Both the position numbers and the translations under genes were made by a program. A stretch of DNA of 64,000 bases from Stichopus chloronotus (lineage: Eukaryota > Echinodermata > Holothuroidea > Aspidochirotida > Stichopodidae), in assembly GCA_021234535.1 (NCBI GenBank), contig CM037838.1:25025969-25089968 (forward strand), written 5' to 3'. Under the pieces are notes generated by a model that did not search any database, was not told the DNA's origin, and saw nothing but the letters and a program-made list of their open reading frames with translations. Below are positions 12,501 through 24,626 of this stretch, piece by piece (the stretch's first letter is position 1; each line of letters opens with the position of its first letter).

Positions 12501-13160
12501 GTCCTGGCCTTAAATATAGCTAGCAGATTAACTTGTCAGAGCATGTTTAAAGCATCTTCTCCTTAGTGGACTAAGTGTCGACTAAGGAAATAGACAACAC
12601 ACTGAAAACACTTTATAGGTTTTTTACTTTGCAAAGTTCAAGCTCTGCCATACCAAGTCCCCTGGCTCGCAGCCCATGAATGAGGACGTACACGAGTTTG
12701 TCACTACATCAGCCAAAGTTTGTTTCTCTCTACAATTTCATTATATTTACTCTTAAAATTCACACTTAAAAAAACTTCCTCACATTGGATGGGACAAAAA
12801 AATATACTAGGGATGGGGACTGAGTGCTGGCAGGACCATCTAAGCAGAGCACCACCATTGGTTGTTGCAGAGCATACAAGGAAAGTTTGTGCTTTACAAG
12901 CTCCCAAGATGGCCAGAAACGGCATTTCCGGATTGTTCTATGGCAATACACACCAGATGGGTTGGGAAGAAATACAAGAGTCATTTACTCTTTGAGCACT
13001 TGGCAATATGGGGGGGGGGCACACTGAGCCCCGTTATTTTCTGGATCGAGGGGGCTGAGTCCTCCAGTTCCACTGGTTCTACTGCCAGTGGACGAATAAT
13101 GAAAGAAAATACGAACAAAGATAATAAGTACTAAGACTATTCCACTGCTGTTTTCTTCTC
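9525..13160. other. Intergenic region, no recognised gene
   Basis: AT-rich sequence with A-runs near 9545-9560 and 9779-9797. The 134-codon plus-strand frame at 9823-10227 has no family resemblance. The tail of the EVI5 3'UTR may reach into the right end. Confidence 0.5.
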
Positions 13161-13166
13161 TTTATT
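13161..13166 (-). terminator. Candidate distal poly(A) signal of the EVI5 transcript
   Basis: AATAAA on the minus strand in the context CCAATAAAGAG. If used, the 3'UTR would be about 4 kb. The downstream sequence is T-rich but lacks a clear GT-rich element. Confidence 0.3.
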
Positions 13167-13240
13167 GGAGTCTACATCCCCACATACATACAAAAAAAAT
13201 GTCCACATCAATTGCTCATTTTTCTCCTTCCCTCATCCCA

Positions 13241-13267
13241 TGTGTGTGTGTATATATATATATATAT
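13241..13267 (+). repeat. (TG)n(TA)n microsatellite
   Basis: TGTGTGTGTG runs into TATATATATATATATATA. A compound dinucleotide repeat. Confidence 0.95.
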
Positions 13268-13338
13268 CATACTGAGATGAGATCATATTAGATACCTCAT
13301 AACTGACAGTGAGTTAACCAATGAGAGGAAGGGAAAAA

Positions 13339-13352
13339 AGGGGGGGGGGGGA
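13339..13352 (+). repeat. Poly-G run
   Basis: A run of about a dozen G after a purine-rich GGGAAAAAAG stretch. Confidence 0.9.
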
Positions 13353-13671
13353 GGGTAGGCAGGGGAAATTAATTTATGTGCGCATCCATTCTGTATGACA
13401 GTGAAGGCTCCACAAACTCCATACCATCAAGTGAGAGACAGGTTTCATAGAGGTGTTTCTCTTTACATTGAATATATCCACTAGATTCCAAGTAATTGTG
13501 GTCTGATGGCAGCCCCCCCCCCCATCTCCTGCCTAACTGTTCTCTCCTCTCGACCATCCGTGGCACGTATCCATCTTTAAGTCACTCACAGGTACACCAC
13601 CGGGTGACTGAGTGCATCAGCAGTTCAGCTCTTCAACACACAATGACAGATATGTAAATTGTTCAATTAAA

Positions 13672-13677
13672 TTTATT
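13672..13677 (-). terminator. Candidate proximal poly(A) signal of the EVI5 transcript
   Basis: AATAAA on the minus strand, followed some 30 nt downstream by the GT-rich CATTGTGTGTTG, the arrangement expected of a cleavage and polyadenylation site. It would give a 3'UTR of about 3.5 kb after the stop at 17159. I prefer it to the AATAAA at 13161, but transcript data would be needed to decide. Confidence 0.4.
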
Positions 13678-16600
13678 ACAAAAGTTTTGCCCTGCCTGTA
13701 TTGAATGAACGGAAACTCAGCTTAATACCATATACGTTATTTATCTATATATATATAAAATGACAGCTTGTATTTAGGGGGACAGGTGGTTCATATCTGG
13801 GCAACCACATCACAAAATGGCAACATACTTAGCAATTAGAATGTTGGGTCAAGATCAACACTCACTACTACAGTGTATCCATAAAGGTGATAGGATGACA
13901 TAGTTTCCTCAATCTCACCTGAGGGACACTGAATGGTTGGATACCAACCTACGGTAATAGTTAAGGGGCCAGACAACAGCCACTGCTCTGGGACACATCA
14001 CTGACAGAAACAGTGCAAAGCATGAAACACAGTTTAATACCACTCACCAGAAGAAAATTTATCAATTCAAAATTGTTGAGAAACAGTACTTCAAAGTCTG
14101 TTTAAATAACGAGGACCACCGCAAGCAGTCTCTTGACTTCAACATCCTACAACAGATGGTGAGACCAGACTGTGGAGGAATGTGAATCCTTTTAAGCCTC
14201 AGGTAAGACAATTTTTATTTCTCACAGGTACATTGCTTAAGAATCAATTTTTCTCTAAAAATTTGTGTATTGCATGCAAATATTCCAAGTATTACGTGAA
14301 CTTTCAACGTCGTCGATGTCGAAACGATGACAAGATATAGGAATTGTCTAATGCACTGGATAAGACCGTTTCCTCCTCTTCTGCTTTTTAATAGAAAGGG
14401 CTAAAAAATATTGGGAACAACTTTCGACATTTCTCTCCTTCAAACAAAAGATGGAACAGAAGGCAAAAAGGATGCTCACTATAAGCTAAATGTGATATGC
14501 TGAACCAATATAAATTATCTATTTTAAATATAAAGCTTTGTCATTTTTATATACTTCAGAAAGAATGCTTGTCCATATAAACTCTTTTGCTTTTATCAAT
14601 TTTTTTTTTCCTTTTTTTTTGTTTGCTTTAGATATTTCTACAAAACAAAAGGGAGAGAGAAAACTGAATACTGAAGATTACCAAAAAAAAAAAGGAAAAA
14701 TGGAAATGGGAAAAAAAAATCAAGAGGAGAAATGAGGAAAAGAAACTTTCAAGCAACACTGGAATATATTAAGAAACAAATTTTTGTTTTGAAAAGTAGA
14801 CATTCAACAACAGTTTACAAAAAGAAAAAAAGAGAAGACACATTTGGTCTAGAAGTCACAAAAGGCAAAACTATCCACAAAAAAAGATGTACAGCAAAAA
14901 GCACAAGAGGAATAGCTACCAGGGTGTACAATGGAACTTTCTGTCAAAAGATCCTAGATATGTTTTCTCTATTTAACTATATTGCAGTTGGTATTACTCC
15001 TTGTGATAAAATTACAAACAACTGTTTAGTTCCTGACTAAACAGCATATTCTAATTGAAAGCTGTTCAAACCTTTCATAATACTTGATCCCCTGCGACAC
15101 ACTGAAAGAAAAGGACAAACCCACCGTCCAGTACACCCCTCCCGCACCCTATCCCAACTCTTTTTGTGCTCTTCTTCATTCCTCCATGTCCTAACATCCC
15201 CCCCCCCCCCCTTCTCGCAACTTTCCACCCTTTCTTTCTCACGACTCTCCAGAAAGACTGACAAAATATAAAATATACAAAATAAATACAACACCTAAAA
15301 GTATGATATCTCTGCATGGGTGGTTGTCACGTTGGGTGATGAAGTGAACAAGTTTAATCATTAATGTAAAGAAGCTATCATAGTGAATGGAGTAACCTTT
15401 GACCTGTGTTCACAAAAAGCAAAAGTCTCCATGCACTGCTACATGAGAGGTAAAGTGGAGCACTTCTTATTTTGTGAGGAAGTCTGGAAGGCACATCCCT
15501 CCCCTTTCCACACTCAAGACTTTTTAACTTTTAAACAAATAAAAGTTACAACTCACACATTGGGCTGTTTTTCATGATTATTCATCAATGTGGTTTCAAG
15601 TTTTTAAAATGTTGAAAGGAAATGAGAACATGATTAATTGCAATACTAAGCACTGCTTCTTCCTGTTTGTCGAAAGGAAACTAACCAAACTTTCTACCAG
15701 TAGGTGTTTTTCTTTCTATTTTCTTGTTAATTTGTTCACACTGGATTAGAATGAATATGTACCACAATAAAGAAGAAGAAGAAAAAACATTCATATCATG
15801 TCACAGCACTATACAGTAAGTATTATTGTGAAGGTTTAAGTTGATAACCTATACATTGGTCATGTCTCACCAGAACTGAAACACGTAAACCATTCTTGGG
15901 GGTAGCATCTACTCCCCACATCTCACTTGAAGCCTGCTATTTGGATGTAAGCTTGCACCTCTCTTGTAAATTGCATAGTAAACATATCCGATGAGTTGTA
16001 CTTGACAAGGGAAAACTGACCATCCCATCAAAACGACAGAGCATACTTGGAAAACTCTTTACACTTTCTATGAAACATTTCAAAATGCAGCCACTGCAAT
16101 GAGGTGTTCAACAATCCAAACTGTTCAATTTAAGAGTTGAGACTAAATTAAGCGACATCAACTATGAAACCGTTTTCATTGGAGAGAAACTTTGCGAACC
16201 TTCTCTATGAGTACAGGGTTTCCTATCTTGTAGCGGGGGGAGGGGGGGGAGGGGGAGGGTTGAGACATTCAAGCTTCTTCACTACAACCATATTAATTGT
16301 TAACCAAACACTGTGTGATGGAAGTTGACTGAACTTTCACATCCACAATTACAGGTTGACTTAACCAAAAACTGGGATGGAGAGTCGATCCGAAAAGATA
16401 CGCCTCTTCACATTAATAAGTTACCCAATATTGGGAACTAATGCAACGATGACCTTGTCTTCACAGACCAAAGAAAGCAATGGATGAAGATTTCTTAAAT
16501 CTGAAAAGCTCAGCAGGAAACTAACTTTTTGTATTGTTCCAATGCAGTCTCTTGTATTCCAAGAGTCTCTTTTGTCAATCCTCATTTCGGTTATATCGAC

Positions 16601-17158
16601 ACATTTCTGAAGGGCTGTTTTCTAATTTAGCTTAACAAACATGTCTTTGTGTGGGTTCAGCGGGTAGGGACGATGCGACATTGCATTACAACGTCACTGA
16701 GCACGAAATGAAAACTTACAAAAGAAAAGACGAAGCAAAGAAAACAAACTCCTTCAGGTACCCGTCAGATATCTGTGATCCTCTCCTAGCAAATAGTCCT
16801 GTGACCTGGTTCGTTGTGTAGCTGCATGTGAACCATTTCAATCCAGACTTCCTGGACAACCTGGTAATTATTCGTTGGATTCCCTCTGCAGAAAATGGAA
16901 GGTGACGATTCCAACTTCACGCATTGTTTACGCATCCGTTGCCTCAAATCCTTCAACTGAGCAGATTGATCCATGATTCACCTTCCTCTTTTTTTTTTTA
17001 AGGCTCAAATCTGCTCCATTGACAGTGCATGATCCTAAATTGGAGATCATCACAGAAAAGTCACAAGTGGTCCCATCTACATAAACGTGAATCTCCACTA
17101 TCAACAGGAATGGCATTTCACGTGGCGGTGGCAGGGAGAGGAAGAAGTAGGGACGAAG
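13678..17158 (-). other. EVI5: Probable 3'UTR of the EVI5-family gene
   Basis: The interval follows the EVI5 stop codon and runs to the best candidate poly(A) signal. It has no supported coding frame, is AT-rich and carries C-, G- and A-runs (for example 15197-15211 and 16237-16260). Its assignment as 3'UTR rests only on the absence of another gene and the AATAAA at its end. Confidence 0.4.
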
Positions 17159-17311
17159 TCATGTTTTATCTAGGTCATCGTCGGACTCCAGGACAGAAAG
17201 GTCGATGCCCTGTGGTTCCTCCTGGTTATCATCATCGTTGTCTTCATCTTCCCTCGGAGGGGTGTCAACTCCAGGGAGATCATCGCTGGAGATGCCTTTG
17301 AGATGGGAAAC
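17159..17311 (-). CDS. EVI5: EVI5 last coding exon: end of coiled coil and acidic tail
   Basis: 153 bp: 50 codons and TGA. It opens with V-S-H-L-K-G, which completes the last heptads of the preceding exon, as HELRCLKG does in vertebrate EVI5. It then turns into a very acidic tail with runs such as EDEDNDDDNQEE and ESDDDLDK. The acceptor AATACAG|GTTTCC has a modest pyrimidine tract. The phase-0 junction fits the exon at 19767-19862 exactly. The tail is much shorter than in vertebrate EVI5, which I recall as continuing for roughly 90 or more residues, and is rich in P, E, S, T and D like a PEST segment. Confidence 0.85.
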   Translation of the reverse strand, partial: VSHLKGISSDDLPGVDTPPREDEDNDDDNQEEPQGIDLSVLESDDDLDKT

Positions 17312-19766
17312 CTGTATTGGATTCAGAACAAAACAGGTAACTTATTGACTTCTCTCTCACGTTATCATGAGAGTCAGAGAATTCAGACAAATGGGAGCAA
17401 GGCGTGATAAAGAAAGTTTCCAAGACTTGTTGTACAGGGAAACAACCATCAAAAAAAAAAAAAGAGCATTACAATGTATTCACCTGTTACGCTGTTAACG
17501 AGTTCTTCTCCTTTCAATTGTCTGATAGTCTGAGAAAATGAGGAGACTGTGAACAGTAACATTCCAGATGGATGCCATACACTGGTATAGAAGTAGGAAC
17601 CAGTGCACTCCAATAACTTAACTGTATTATGTTGTGAGTTAACTTTTGGCCTGTTGTGTTTTCACAGCTTGAAATTATCTCTTTTTACTTTTGCTTATCT
17701 TGTCATTCGGCGACTGTTCCCTCCTCCTCCCTCCCAGCTCCTGGCCTCTCATCTCCCTCCCTCACAGAGATCTTTCTTCCAAGCCCCCCTCAGTCTCACT
17801 TCCTCCCTAACTCCCTCCCATCCCTTCCTCCCCACAGCCTCTCTATCTCCATACCTCCCTTCCTCCCCCACAGCCTCCCTTCCTCTCTCCCTCCCATACA
17901 GTCTCCCCCTCTACCCCCATACAGTCTCCCTCCCTTGCAGCTTTCCCCAATCCCTCGCAGCCTCCCTCCAAACCTCTCTCTCTTCCTCCCTCCATCGTGC
18001 TATATATAGTGTAAGTGTAGAAAAGTAATACATTTCTACAGAATATCTACAGAATAATATTTTGCAATGTTTTTGTTTGGTTTAGTCATCAGTGTAAATG
18101 CCTCCTAGGCTTCTTTGGACTTGGCAAAGATGGCCAGAGATCAGGTGATATCCAAACGATTTCTAAGGCGAAATCAGCCCCCTGATGATGTGTGGCACAG
18201 ATTTAAATGCCATTTTGATATTAACCAGTGTTTTGAAAAAAAAAAAGGAAGAAGGACAGATTTATCCAAGTAACAAGAGATTTAAAAATAGAGCAATGTC
18301 ACGGCTTAGCAACAGAGTAGAAGAGCAACCTGGAAGCAATATTACGTACTAAAGCGTGTAACTGTCATGGCCAATGGTAGCTTGTTTAATCACTTCCTGA
18401 AAGGAGAGTGTTTCACAGGTCAAGATGCTGATGACAAAGTTATCTGGATAGTAACTGTGGTAAGTGACAATCCCTTTACCGAGAAATGTTTTTGTACCAT
18501 CAGAGGTAATTTTCCCTTTTGACAATATGCCTGGGGTTTATATCAACTTTCAATTCTCTCTCTTTTTTTTTTTTTGGTTTTGGCCAAGTGGCAGTGAACA
18601 GAACAGAGGAAAACTTGTTGCTATGGTTGTACTCGTGAATCAAGTTTACAAGAACCTTCAAGAAAGCATCTAAAAGGTAATGCTGTTCACAAATCATAGG
18701 GCTTCCTTTTGTTTGGATGAGAGGGGGGGTTGTCATTCATGCAGCATCCTTTTGTTTGAATGAGAGAAAGAGGAGGGACGGAGGGACTGTGTAGCACAAT
18801 AAACGTTGCAGTGGCTCCATATGTAACTGAACTTTCATAGGAAGAGGACAAGACTTGCCAACTATTGCAGTTTCACAGTAAGTCTTACAGTTTCAGGTGT
18901 AGACTCTCGGTAAAAAATGCCAGATGCCAAAGTGAAACAATGTTATGGCAAGATGTTTCCTTATTCAGAGCAAGATCAATGCTCTTAATCACTAGCCTAA
19001 CTCTTCATCACGTTGCAGATGTGTAATTGGCAGAAAAGTGGCTGACTAAGCAAATTTTTTTTTTTTCCCTATGGGAGAAGGTGAAGTTGAAGTAAAAAAA
19101 ATCTCAATCTTCCCAGTATAAGCGATGCTTCATAATTTAAGGAAAGAGCTTTTTCAAAATCTCCAGGTTTGAAATGGTATTTCCAGGTTTTCTCGCAAAA
19201 TCCTCATGGTTGGCCATTTTTGAGGTTGCAGGAAAATCTTTATGGGATAAAAGCAGAAGAGCTGTTCCTGGGTGTGCAGTCTTTTGGTGTCCAAATCCTT
19301 GGATGCCATGTATGATAAAAATGGTAACTTGTTGACACTGTGTTTCTTTTGTAATTACCACTGGGTGCAGAGCAGAACTAAGCACACTCTGTGCTGGTTA
19401 CAGTAAAAGCACTGTCATTCTTCTACAGGAGTGAAAAAGATCATATCAGAGACCCTTGGTGAAACCTTGTACATATGCTTCCAGGATACCTCTATGTTTT
19501 CATTGCTCGATGATGGTTTCGACTGTAGACTTAAACCTTCAATAGTCCCAACAAAAATATTCTTCCTGTCTTTCACAAAAATGGCTAAAGCTACTCTCAG
19601 ATGAAATTTGACCTCAACTTCCTGAACACTCTGAGGTCCCTGTTATTCTAAGATCAATGTGACCATGTGTCATAAATTATGCACCAAAAAATTGCTGCCA
19701 AAAAAAGTGGCATTTTTTTATTCTAAAAGGAATCTGTCTCAACAAGAGAGAGAAATAATACTCTAC
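17312..19766 (-). other. EVI5: EVI5 intron with long polypyrimidine tract
   Basis: 2,455-bp intron between the last two coding exons. Its main content is the tract at 17717-17997. No exon-like segment or transposon was seen in the rest. Confidence 0.8.
17717..17997 (+). repeat. Polypyrimidine/polypurine tract (CCTCCCT-type)
   Basis: About 280 bp of nearly uninterrupted C and T on the plus strand, built from loose CTCCCT and CTTCCTCC units. Two overlapping open frames rich in S, L and P here are products of the repeat. Tracts of this kind can form triplex (H-DNA) structures. In the EVI5 pre-mRNA the strand present is purine-rich GGGA. Confidence 0.9.
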
Positions 19767-19862
19767 CTCTCTGTGCAATTCCTGTATCTTATTTTGCATT
19801 TCTTGAACATTTTGGGAGGCTTCGCTGTCAGAAAATGTTGTCTTTGTGAGGAGTTCCTGGTT
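19767..19862 (-). CDS. EVI5: EVI5 coiled-coil exon (penultimate)
   Basis: 96 bp, 32 codons, phase 0 at both ends. It begins N-Q-E-L-L-T-K and continues through SDSEASQNVQEMQNKIQ to ELHRE. It matches the vertebrate EVI5 segment with NKSDSNQYIGELKDQIAELN. The acceptor is strong (CTTTCTTCGCTTTTTGCAG); the donor is GAG|GTAGAG. A serine/threonine/aspartate stretch (TTFSDSEAS) breaks the coil before it resumes, as in vertebrate EVI5. Confidence 0.88.
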
Positions 19863-20252
19863 CTGCAAAAAGCGAAGAAAGGAAAATGTGGATAAGAAAC
19901 CTTGCAAGCAACCCAAAAGACTCAAACAGATAGAGAGAAACGATACAAGTAGTCCCATGTGTCAAAGAATGTAGTTAACATCTTAAAAATTCAAAGTTTC
20001 TTGACCCACCTTGACAACCGAACCCACCTTGACCGACCTGACAACTGGACGGGTAACCAATGGCATCAAAGCTTCTCTTTATCACAAAGAAACCTACATA
20101 TATTCCTTGCCATTTGAGAATAAGATGTAGCGAGGAGACGACCAACGACCGCACACTGCGATTACATTCTGCATAAAATTACCCATAAAATTTACTGTCA
20201 GGAGAGAGTTCATACATAATGATCCAGTGTTGTGAAGTCTTCAAGGCTTTAC
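19863..20252 (-). other. EVI5: Short EVI5 intron
   Basis: 390-bp intron with GTAAAG donor and TTTTTGCAG acceptor, much the smallest of the six. Nothing else was recognised in it. Confidence 0.85.
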
Positions 20253-20348
20253 CTTTATTTCAAGCCCCGCTATTCGCTGTTTCAGCTCGATAACTGTGGC
20301 TTTGGTCTCAGTCTCACGTAGGCGAAGGTTGATCTGTTCCTCTTGGCT
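20253..20348 (-). CDS. EVI5: EVI5 coiled-coil exon with LRETE repeat
   Basis: 96 bp, 32 codons, phase 0 at both ends. It contains QINLRLRETETKATVIELK and ends RIAGLEIK. It corresponds to the vertebrate EVI5 segment containing VMAVRLREAD and HIAELEIQ, the most conserved coiled-coil block of the family. It is also the fourth copy of the internal repeat seen in exons 50542-50694, 48474-48620 and 42821-42979. The acceptor (TCTATCTCGGCAG) and donor AAG|GTAAAG are both usable. Confidence 0.88.
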
Positions 20349-20577
20349 CTGCCGAGATAGACAAACATTTTCACAGTATTTGGTCTGTGAAGTTGTGATA
20401 ACAAATTTTCAGAAACAGTGATAAAACTGAACATTGAATTTGTTAAGTCCTCCCTAATGTAGGGTCTGTCTTGATTGGTGGGGAAAGCAGCTGACAGGTT
20501 GTTGACGGCTGAAACTGTAAGCATAACTCTACAAAAGAAGACTACAAAGAACGACTGATAGTCTTATAGTTTTGTGG

Positions 20578-20738
20578 ACCAAAAGGAGAATGGCAAAAAA
20601 AGAGAGCAGAAGAGGAAGAGTTGGTGGAGATTGGACAGGGCGAGAGATAGAGGAGAAATGGGGGGTGGACAGAGAAGGGAGAAGAGGGAAAAGAAGGATT
20701 GGAAGGGAGAGAAGGGGAGGGGAAGAGTTGCAGTGAGG
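20578..20738 (+). repeat. GA-rich polypurine tract
   Basis: About 160 bp almost entirely of A and G, in imperfect GGGAGAAG, GAGGGAAA and GGAAGGGA units. Overlapping minus-strand frames rich in S, P, L and F come from this tract. Confidence 0.88.
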
Positions 20739-21360
20739 AATGCATGATGGATGGGGAGAATGTACACACAAGCAATGTATTATGGTACTTTTGCTGGATA
20801 TTTTTAATGAAAACTCGGCATGCAAGCAGGCTAACAGTTTTCTTGTGCCGCATCACACACGACATGCATGTACAAGAGCTGGTTCTGTGACCTACCACAA
20901 ACTCTGTTTAACCCCTCTACTGCAAAACAATTGCATCTAGATCTCCTAATCAGTGAAAAAAAAAACACCAAAACAAACAAACAAAAAACAATATGGACTT
21001 TATCATCTGTAGGGCTGACTCACCTCCAACAACCTAAACTTACAACAAAAAAAAATATCACCTGAGACGACAGCCATTGCTGATTTGATGGTGATAAAAC
21101 CTGAATATCACAAACGGAATATAAAGATGAGAAATGATAGCTTAACAGATTAACTCAGAATTAGCTGTTTACAATCCAGGGAGGCTACATGGCATAATCG
21201 GTTTACACAATGATAGTAATGTCAACGGAAAGCACTATTGAAAATCATAAACAGAGAGTTCCTCTATTAGCTGCTGGTATCGTAAGATCGGAAGGTTGAA
21301 AACAGAGAAGGAGAGGAGGCATCAGGGATAGCACTCTAGATCTGAAACATTAACAGACAA

Positions 21361-21426
21361 GTGGGAGCGGGAAGGGAGGGGGGGGGGGAGAAAAGGAGGG
21401 GGAGAAGAAAGGGGGGGAGAAGAAAG
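21361..21426 (+). repeat. G/A-rich tract
   Basis: Purine-only block with G-runs of three to about twelve and GGAGAAGAAAG units. Confidence 0.88.
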
Positions 21427-24400
21427 TAAACTTTTGAATTAAACTTTGCCAATGATGAAATTAGGCAGAATCATTCAATTATGACAATCCAGGATAAGGC
21501 TGCATTACCACAGCAAACAGGGAACATTTCCATCATTGAAATGAGGGGACAAAAATCAGCTATAAGTTGGGTCTCTTTTCAAGAACTATTACAGCAAAGG
21601 GTTTGGTCGGCAAATTAGCATGACGATGTAAAATCCTTTGCGGCAGAATGTTTGGTCTGATGATAACACTCCAAGGATCTTTTGATCCACAGATCAAACC
21701 TGAACACTACATTTTGATGTATCTCGATTTAATACAGAGCTTGTGATCAAAACATGACTGCACCATTTTACGTAGACAGGGGTTGTGCTTTACACGATTT
21801 CACAGCAGGTACAGTAGAGTACTAAACTTTGAACATGAAGCAAGAGAGATGCATCACCTGCTTGACGTCAAAGCATCAAGGAAGGACAAATAAGCCCTCC
21901 AAGTTCCTATGGCAATTGCGCAAATGATTTCTTCATCACAAAAGAGAGAGAGAGACAGAGAGAGGTGGAGAGAGTTAGTTGGCTAAGAGAAGGAAAAACG
22001 GCTGCAATGACTGTGATCCAGAGGGAAATGAAGGCAACTAACCAAAGAAAAAGTATCCAAAAACTTTCTGTCCTTAATGTCACTTGAGACACATTTATTT
22101 CCATATATAGCCATGCACACACAGTGCTGTACGGTCGTTTTATTCTAGGTACATTGCCGCCCCCCAGCATCACTTTCAGGAGGGGTACCCCATACCTGTC
22201 ATCATCTCCACAATGAGCTACGATGGATGAAAGGTAAATGCAAGAAGTCCATGGTAGAAGACCAGAATAGAAAAACGAAAGGAAAAAAAAAGGCTTAATT
22301 ACAGGCATAACCTTCAATGCACTTACTGAAACATACCTCACACATATCACTGGAAAGAAACCGATTCTCATTTGGGTTGAGTATCTTATCTACTATGAAT
22401 ACTTGTAAAAAGTCTCTCCCATTTTTTCGTTGTACAGATATCCTCTGTAGGCTCCCATTGCTATTGGGATTTTTAACTATGCTGTAACACTCATCAGGGG
22501 GTTGATGGCCTCACATTTGTTTGGCAAGAAGTCATACGAGCAAGATCGGTGAATTGTTAGTATTGTACAACTTCCTCATAACGGCTATAGATACAACCTA
22601 ACAACACCTGATGAATAATTAGCTCACAATGTGTCATCTTTCCACATGGCTCTTTGCGCATATTGATAAAGGATCAAGGAATCATTGTATGCAAATGTGT
22701 CGTATCGATGAGACAAAATCAATACATGCATGTGTACATTAATGTAACCTCTGACATACAGGAAATTCAGTAACACTTATTCTTATCTGCAAATTGCAAC
22801 TTTGCCGTTCATACCTCTCGCGTGGCTTGCTCTACAGTTTCGATCAGAATGGTGAAAAATGATGGATTCAGATTTATTGATTCCTGTTTATTGATGACAC
22901 CTGATATGGTTCGATGGTATGCCAATGATCGCTATGCTGGCGTTCCACTGCCTGAAGCAAGCTCACTCAATTGAATCTGATAAATTTGATGAAGCGACGT
23001 TGATGTAATTGCGATGTAACAGCGATTGCAATTCTGGCAGTGGGGGCGAGAAGGAGTTGGAAGAGTTCTCCCTCTCCTATTCACCTTCAGTTTTTTCTTG
23101 CACTTCAGAAGGGACTCAGATACAAAATGGAGCAAAAGCTGTTCACTATTTTTCCAGGCCAAATGTTTTTACAAAACGTCCAAGTTTTTTGTAAATTATC
23201 TCACTTTTAAGGAAATTTTCAAGTAGGCTAAGTTTTTTTTTCAAGTTTCCAAAACTCTACCAGCAAATTCATTCACACCGCTTCAAACCATGTTGCTCCA
23301 TGAGTGAGGCAAGCACCTCCATTTAGGGAAGACTGGCCTGAAGCTCTACCATTCATTTGTAAAGGGACACTTGACACTAGGGTCTCTTGGGGGGTACACA
23401 AGCAGTACTTTGAGAAGAAGTTAGAAAGGGTGTAAAAGGGGCATGGAAGAGAGAGAAAATAATAGAGGGCCCAGGATTGGGCGAAGGTTGAGACTTGAGA
23501 CCTTACATTGTAAGAGGCGGAAAAACAGATCAAAGTGAATTTGACAAGCCATTAAAACATTCTGCATTTGTATTCAGAAAGAAAAAGGAAATGTTCCAAC
23601 GTCAATGAATGCTGGGGCAAATAACTCATAGAAACACAGGGGAATCCTGAAAGCTGACTTTTATAACTTCTGAGCACATCAAATTTGACCTTCTGACTGC
23701 TCCCATAGACTATCTGATAGCAAGGCCTGCAATTACAAACGTGAGTTTCATGTTTTATGATTTCCATCTTATTGTCCATAATGCAGACAAACATGTTTCA
23801 CCATTCATGTGGCTTCTGAAATGCTGCGGTTTTCCGAGAATTGAGGCTGTACATGAGAAGGCGATAACAATACCGACTCCAACTGAACAACACATAAAGT
23901 TGACAGACACACCTGCTAACACCTAACGATCCAGAAAACTTTAATGACCTGTTATTTCAGCTCTGTTTTATGTTTTGAATCTGAAAGGGAGATGAAATGT
24001 ATAATCTGTAGTTTCCGTTTGAACTCTAACATACTGTACATCCTCAAAAACCATTACATGTATCATCTGACGTACACTGTAAAATGTAGAAAAAACATTT
24101 GGTGGAAAGAAGGAAAAAGAAAGTTGAATGTTGTAAAATTGTCACATTATTTTCTTGTTGTGGTTACACTACATTAGTAGTCTGAACTTTGAATAAACAC
24201 ATAAAAATTCACTCAAATCCTTCCCTTCAACAAAGAGTGACAAACTACAGGCAGAGTCTACAATCGCAGGTTCATTGATTCATTCATGACAAAAAGAAAT
24301 AAACTCTTCCAGATTCTCTACTTACACTTTTCACATAGTAAGAGGACAATTTGGGGAAACACAGCAACACGCAAACAATGAGAACCAAAACGTAACTAGT

Positions 24401-24578
24401 GCGGATTGAATGTACAAACACATTGCACCAAACTGTTACTGGCTTTGTCTTATGTGCTGTACAGTGTACAAGACAAGATGTTGTATGGCGTGTATAAATA
24501 CATATCGTCTAAGATCACTGACAAGATTTTGCTATTACAGGCACAGCTATTGTACGACATTGTACTATAAGTCTAGAT

Positions 24579-24626
24579 GGGAGTAGGGGTGGGTTGGGGA
24601 TGGGGTAGGGGTAGGGGTGGGGAGAG
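24579..24626 (+). repeat. GGGGTA/GGGGTG cluster, G-quadruplex-prone
   Basis: Roughly eight runs of three or four G separated by one to three bases (GGGGTAGGGGTAGGGGTGGG). The spacing is well suited to intramolecular G-quadruplexes. It resembles a telomere-like GGGGTA repeat only loosely. Confidence 0.85.

Noticed and set aside
17603..18028. Two overlapping open frames of 117 and 141 codons
   Set aside because: They are produced by the CCTCCCT tract; composition is only S, P, L and similar residues.
20529..20898. Three overlapping minus-strand open frames
   Set aside because: They are read through the GA-rich tract and have no domain or splice support.
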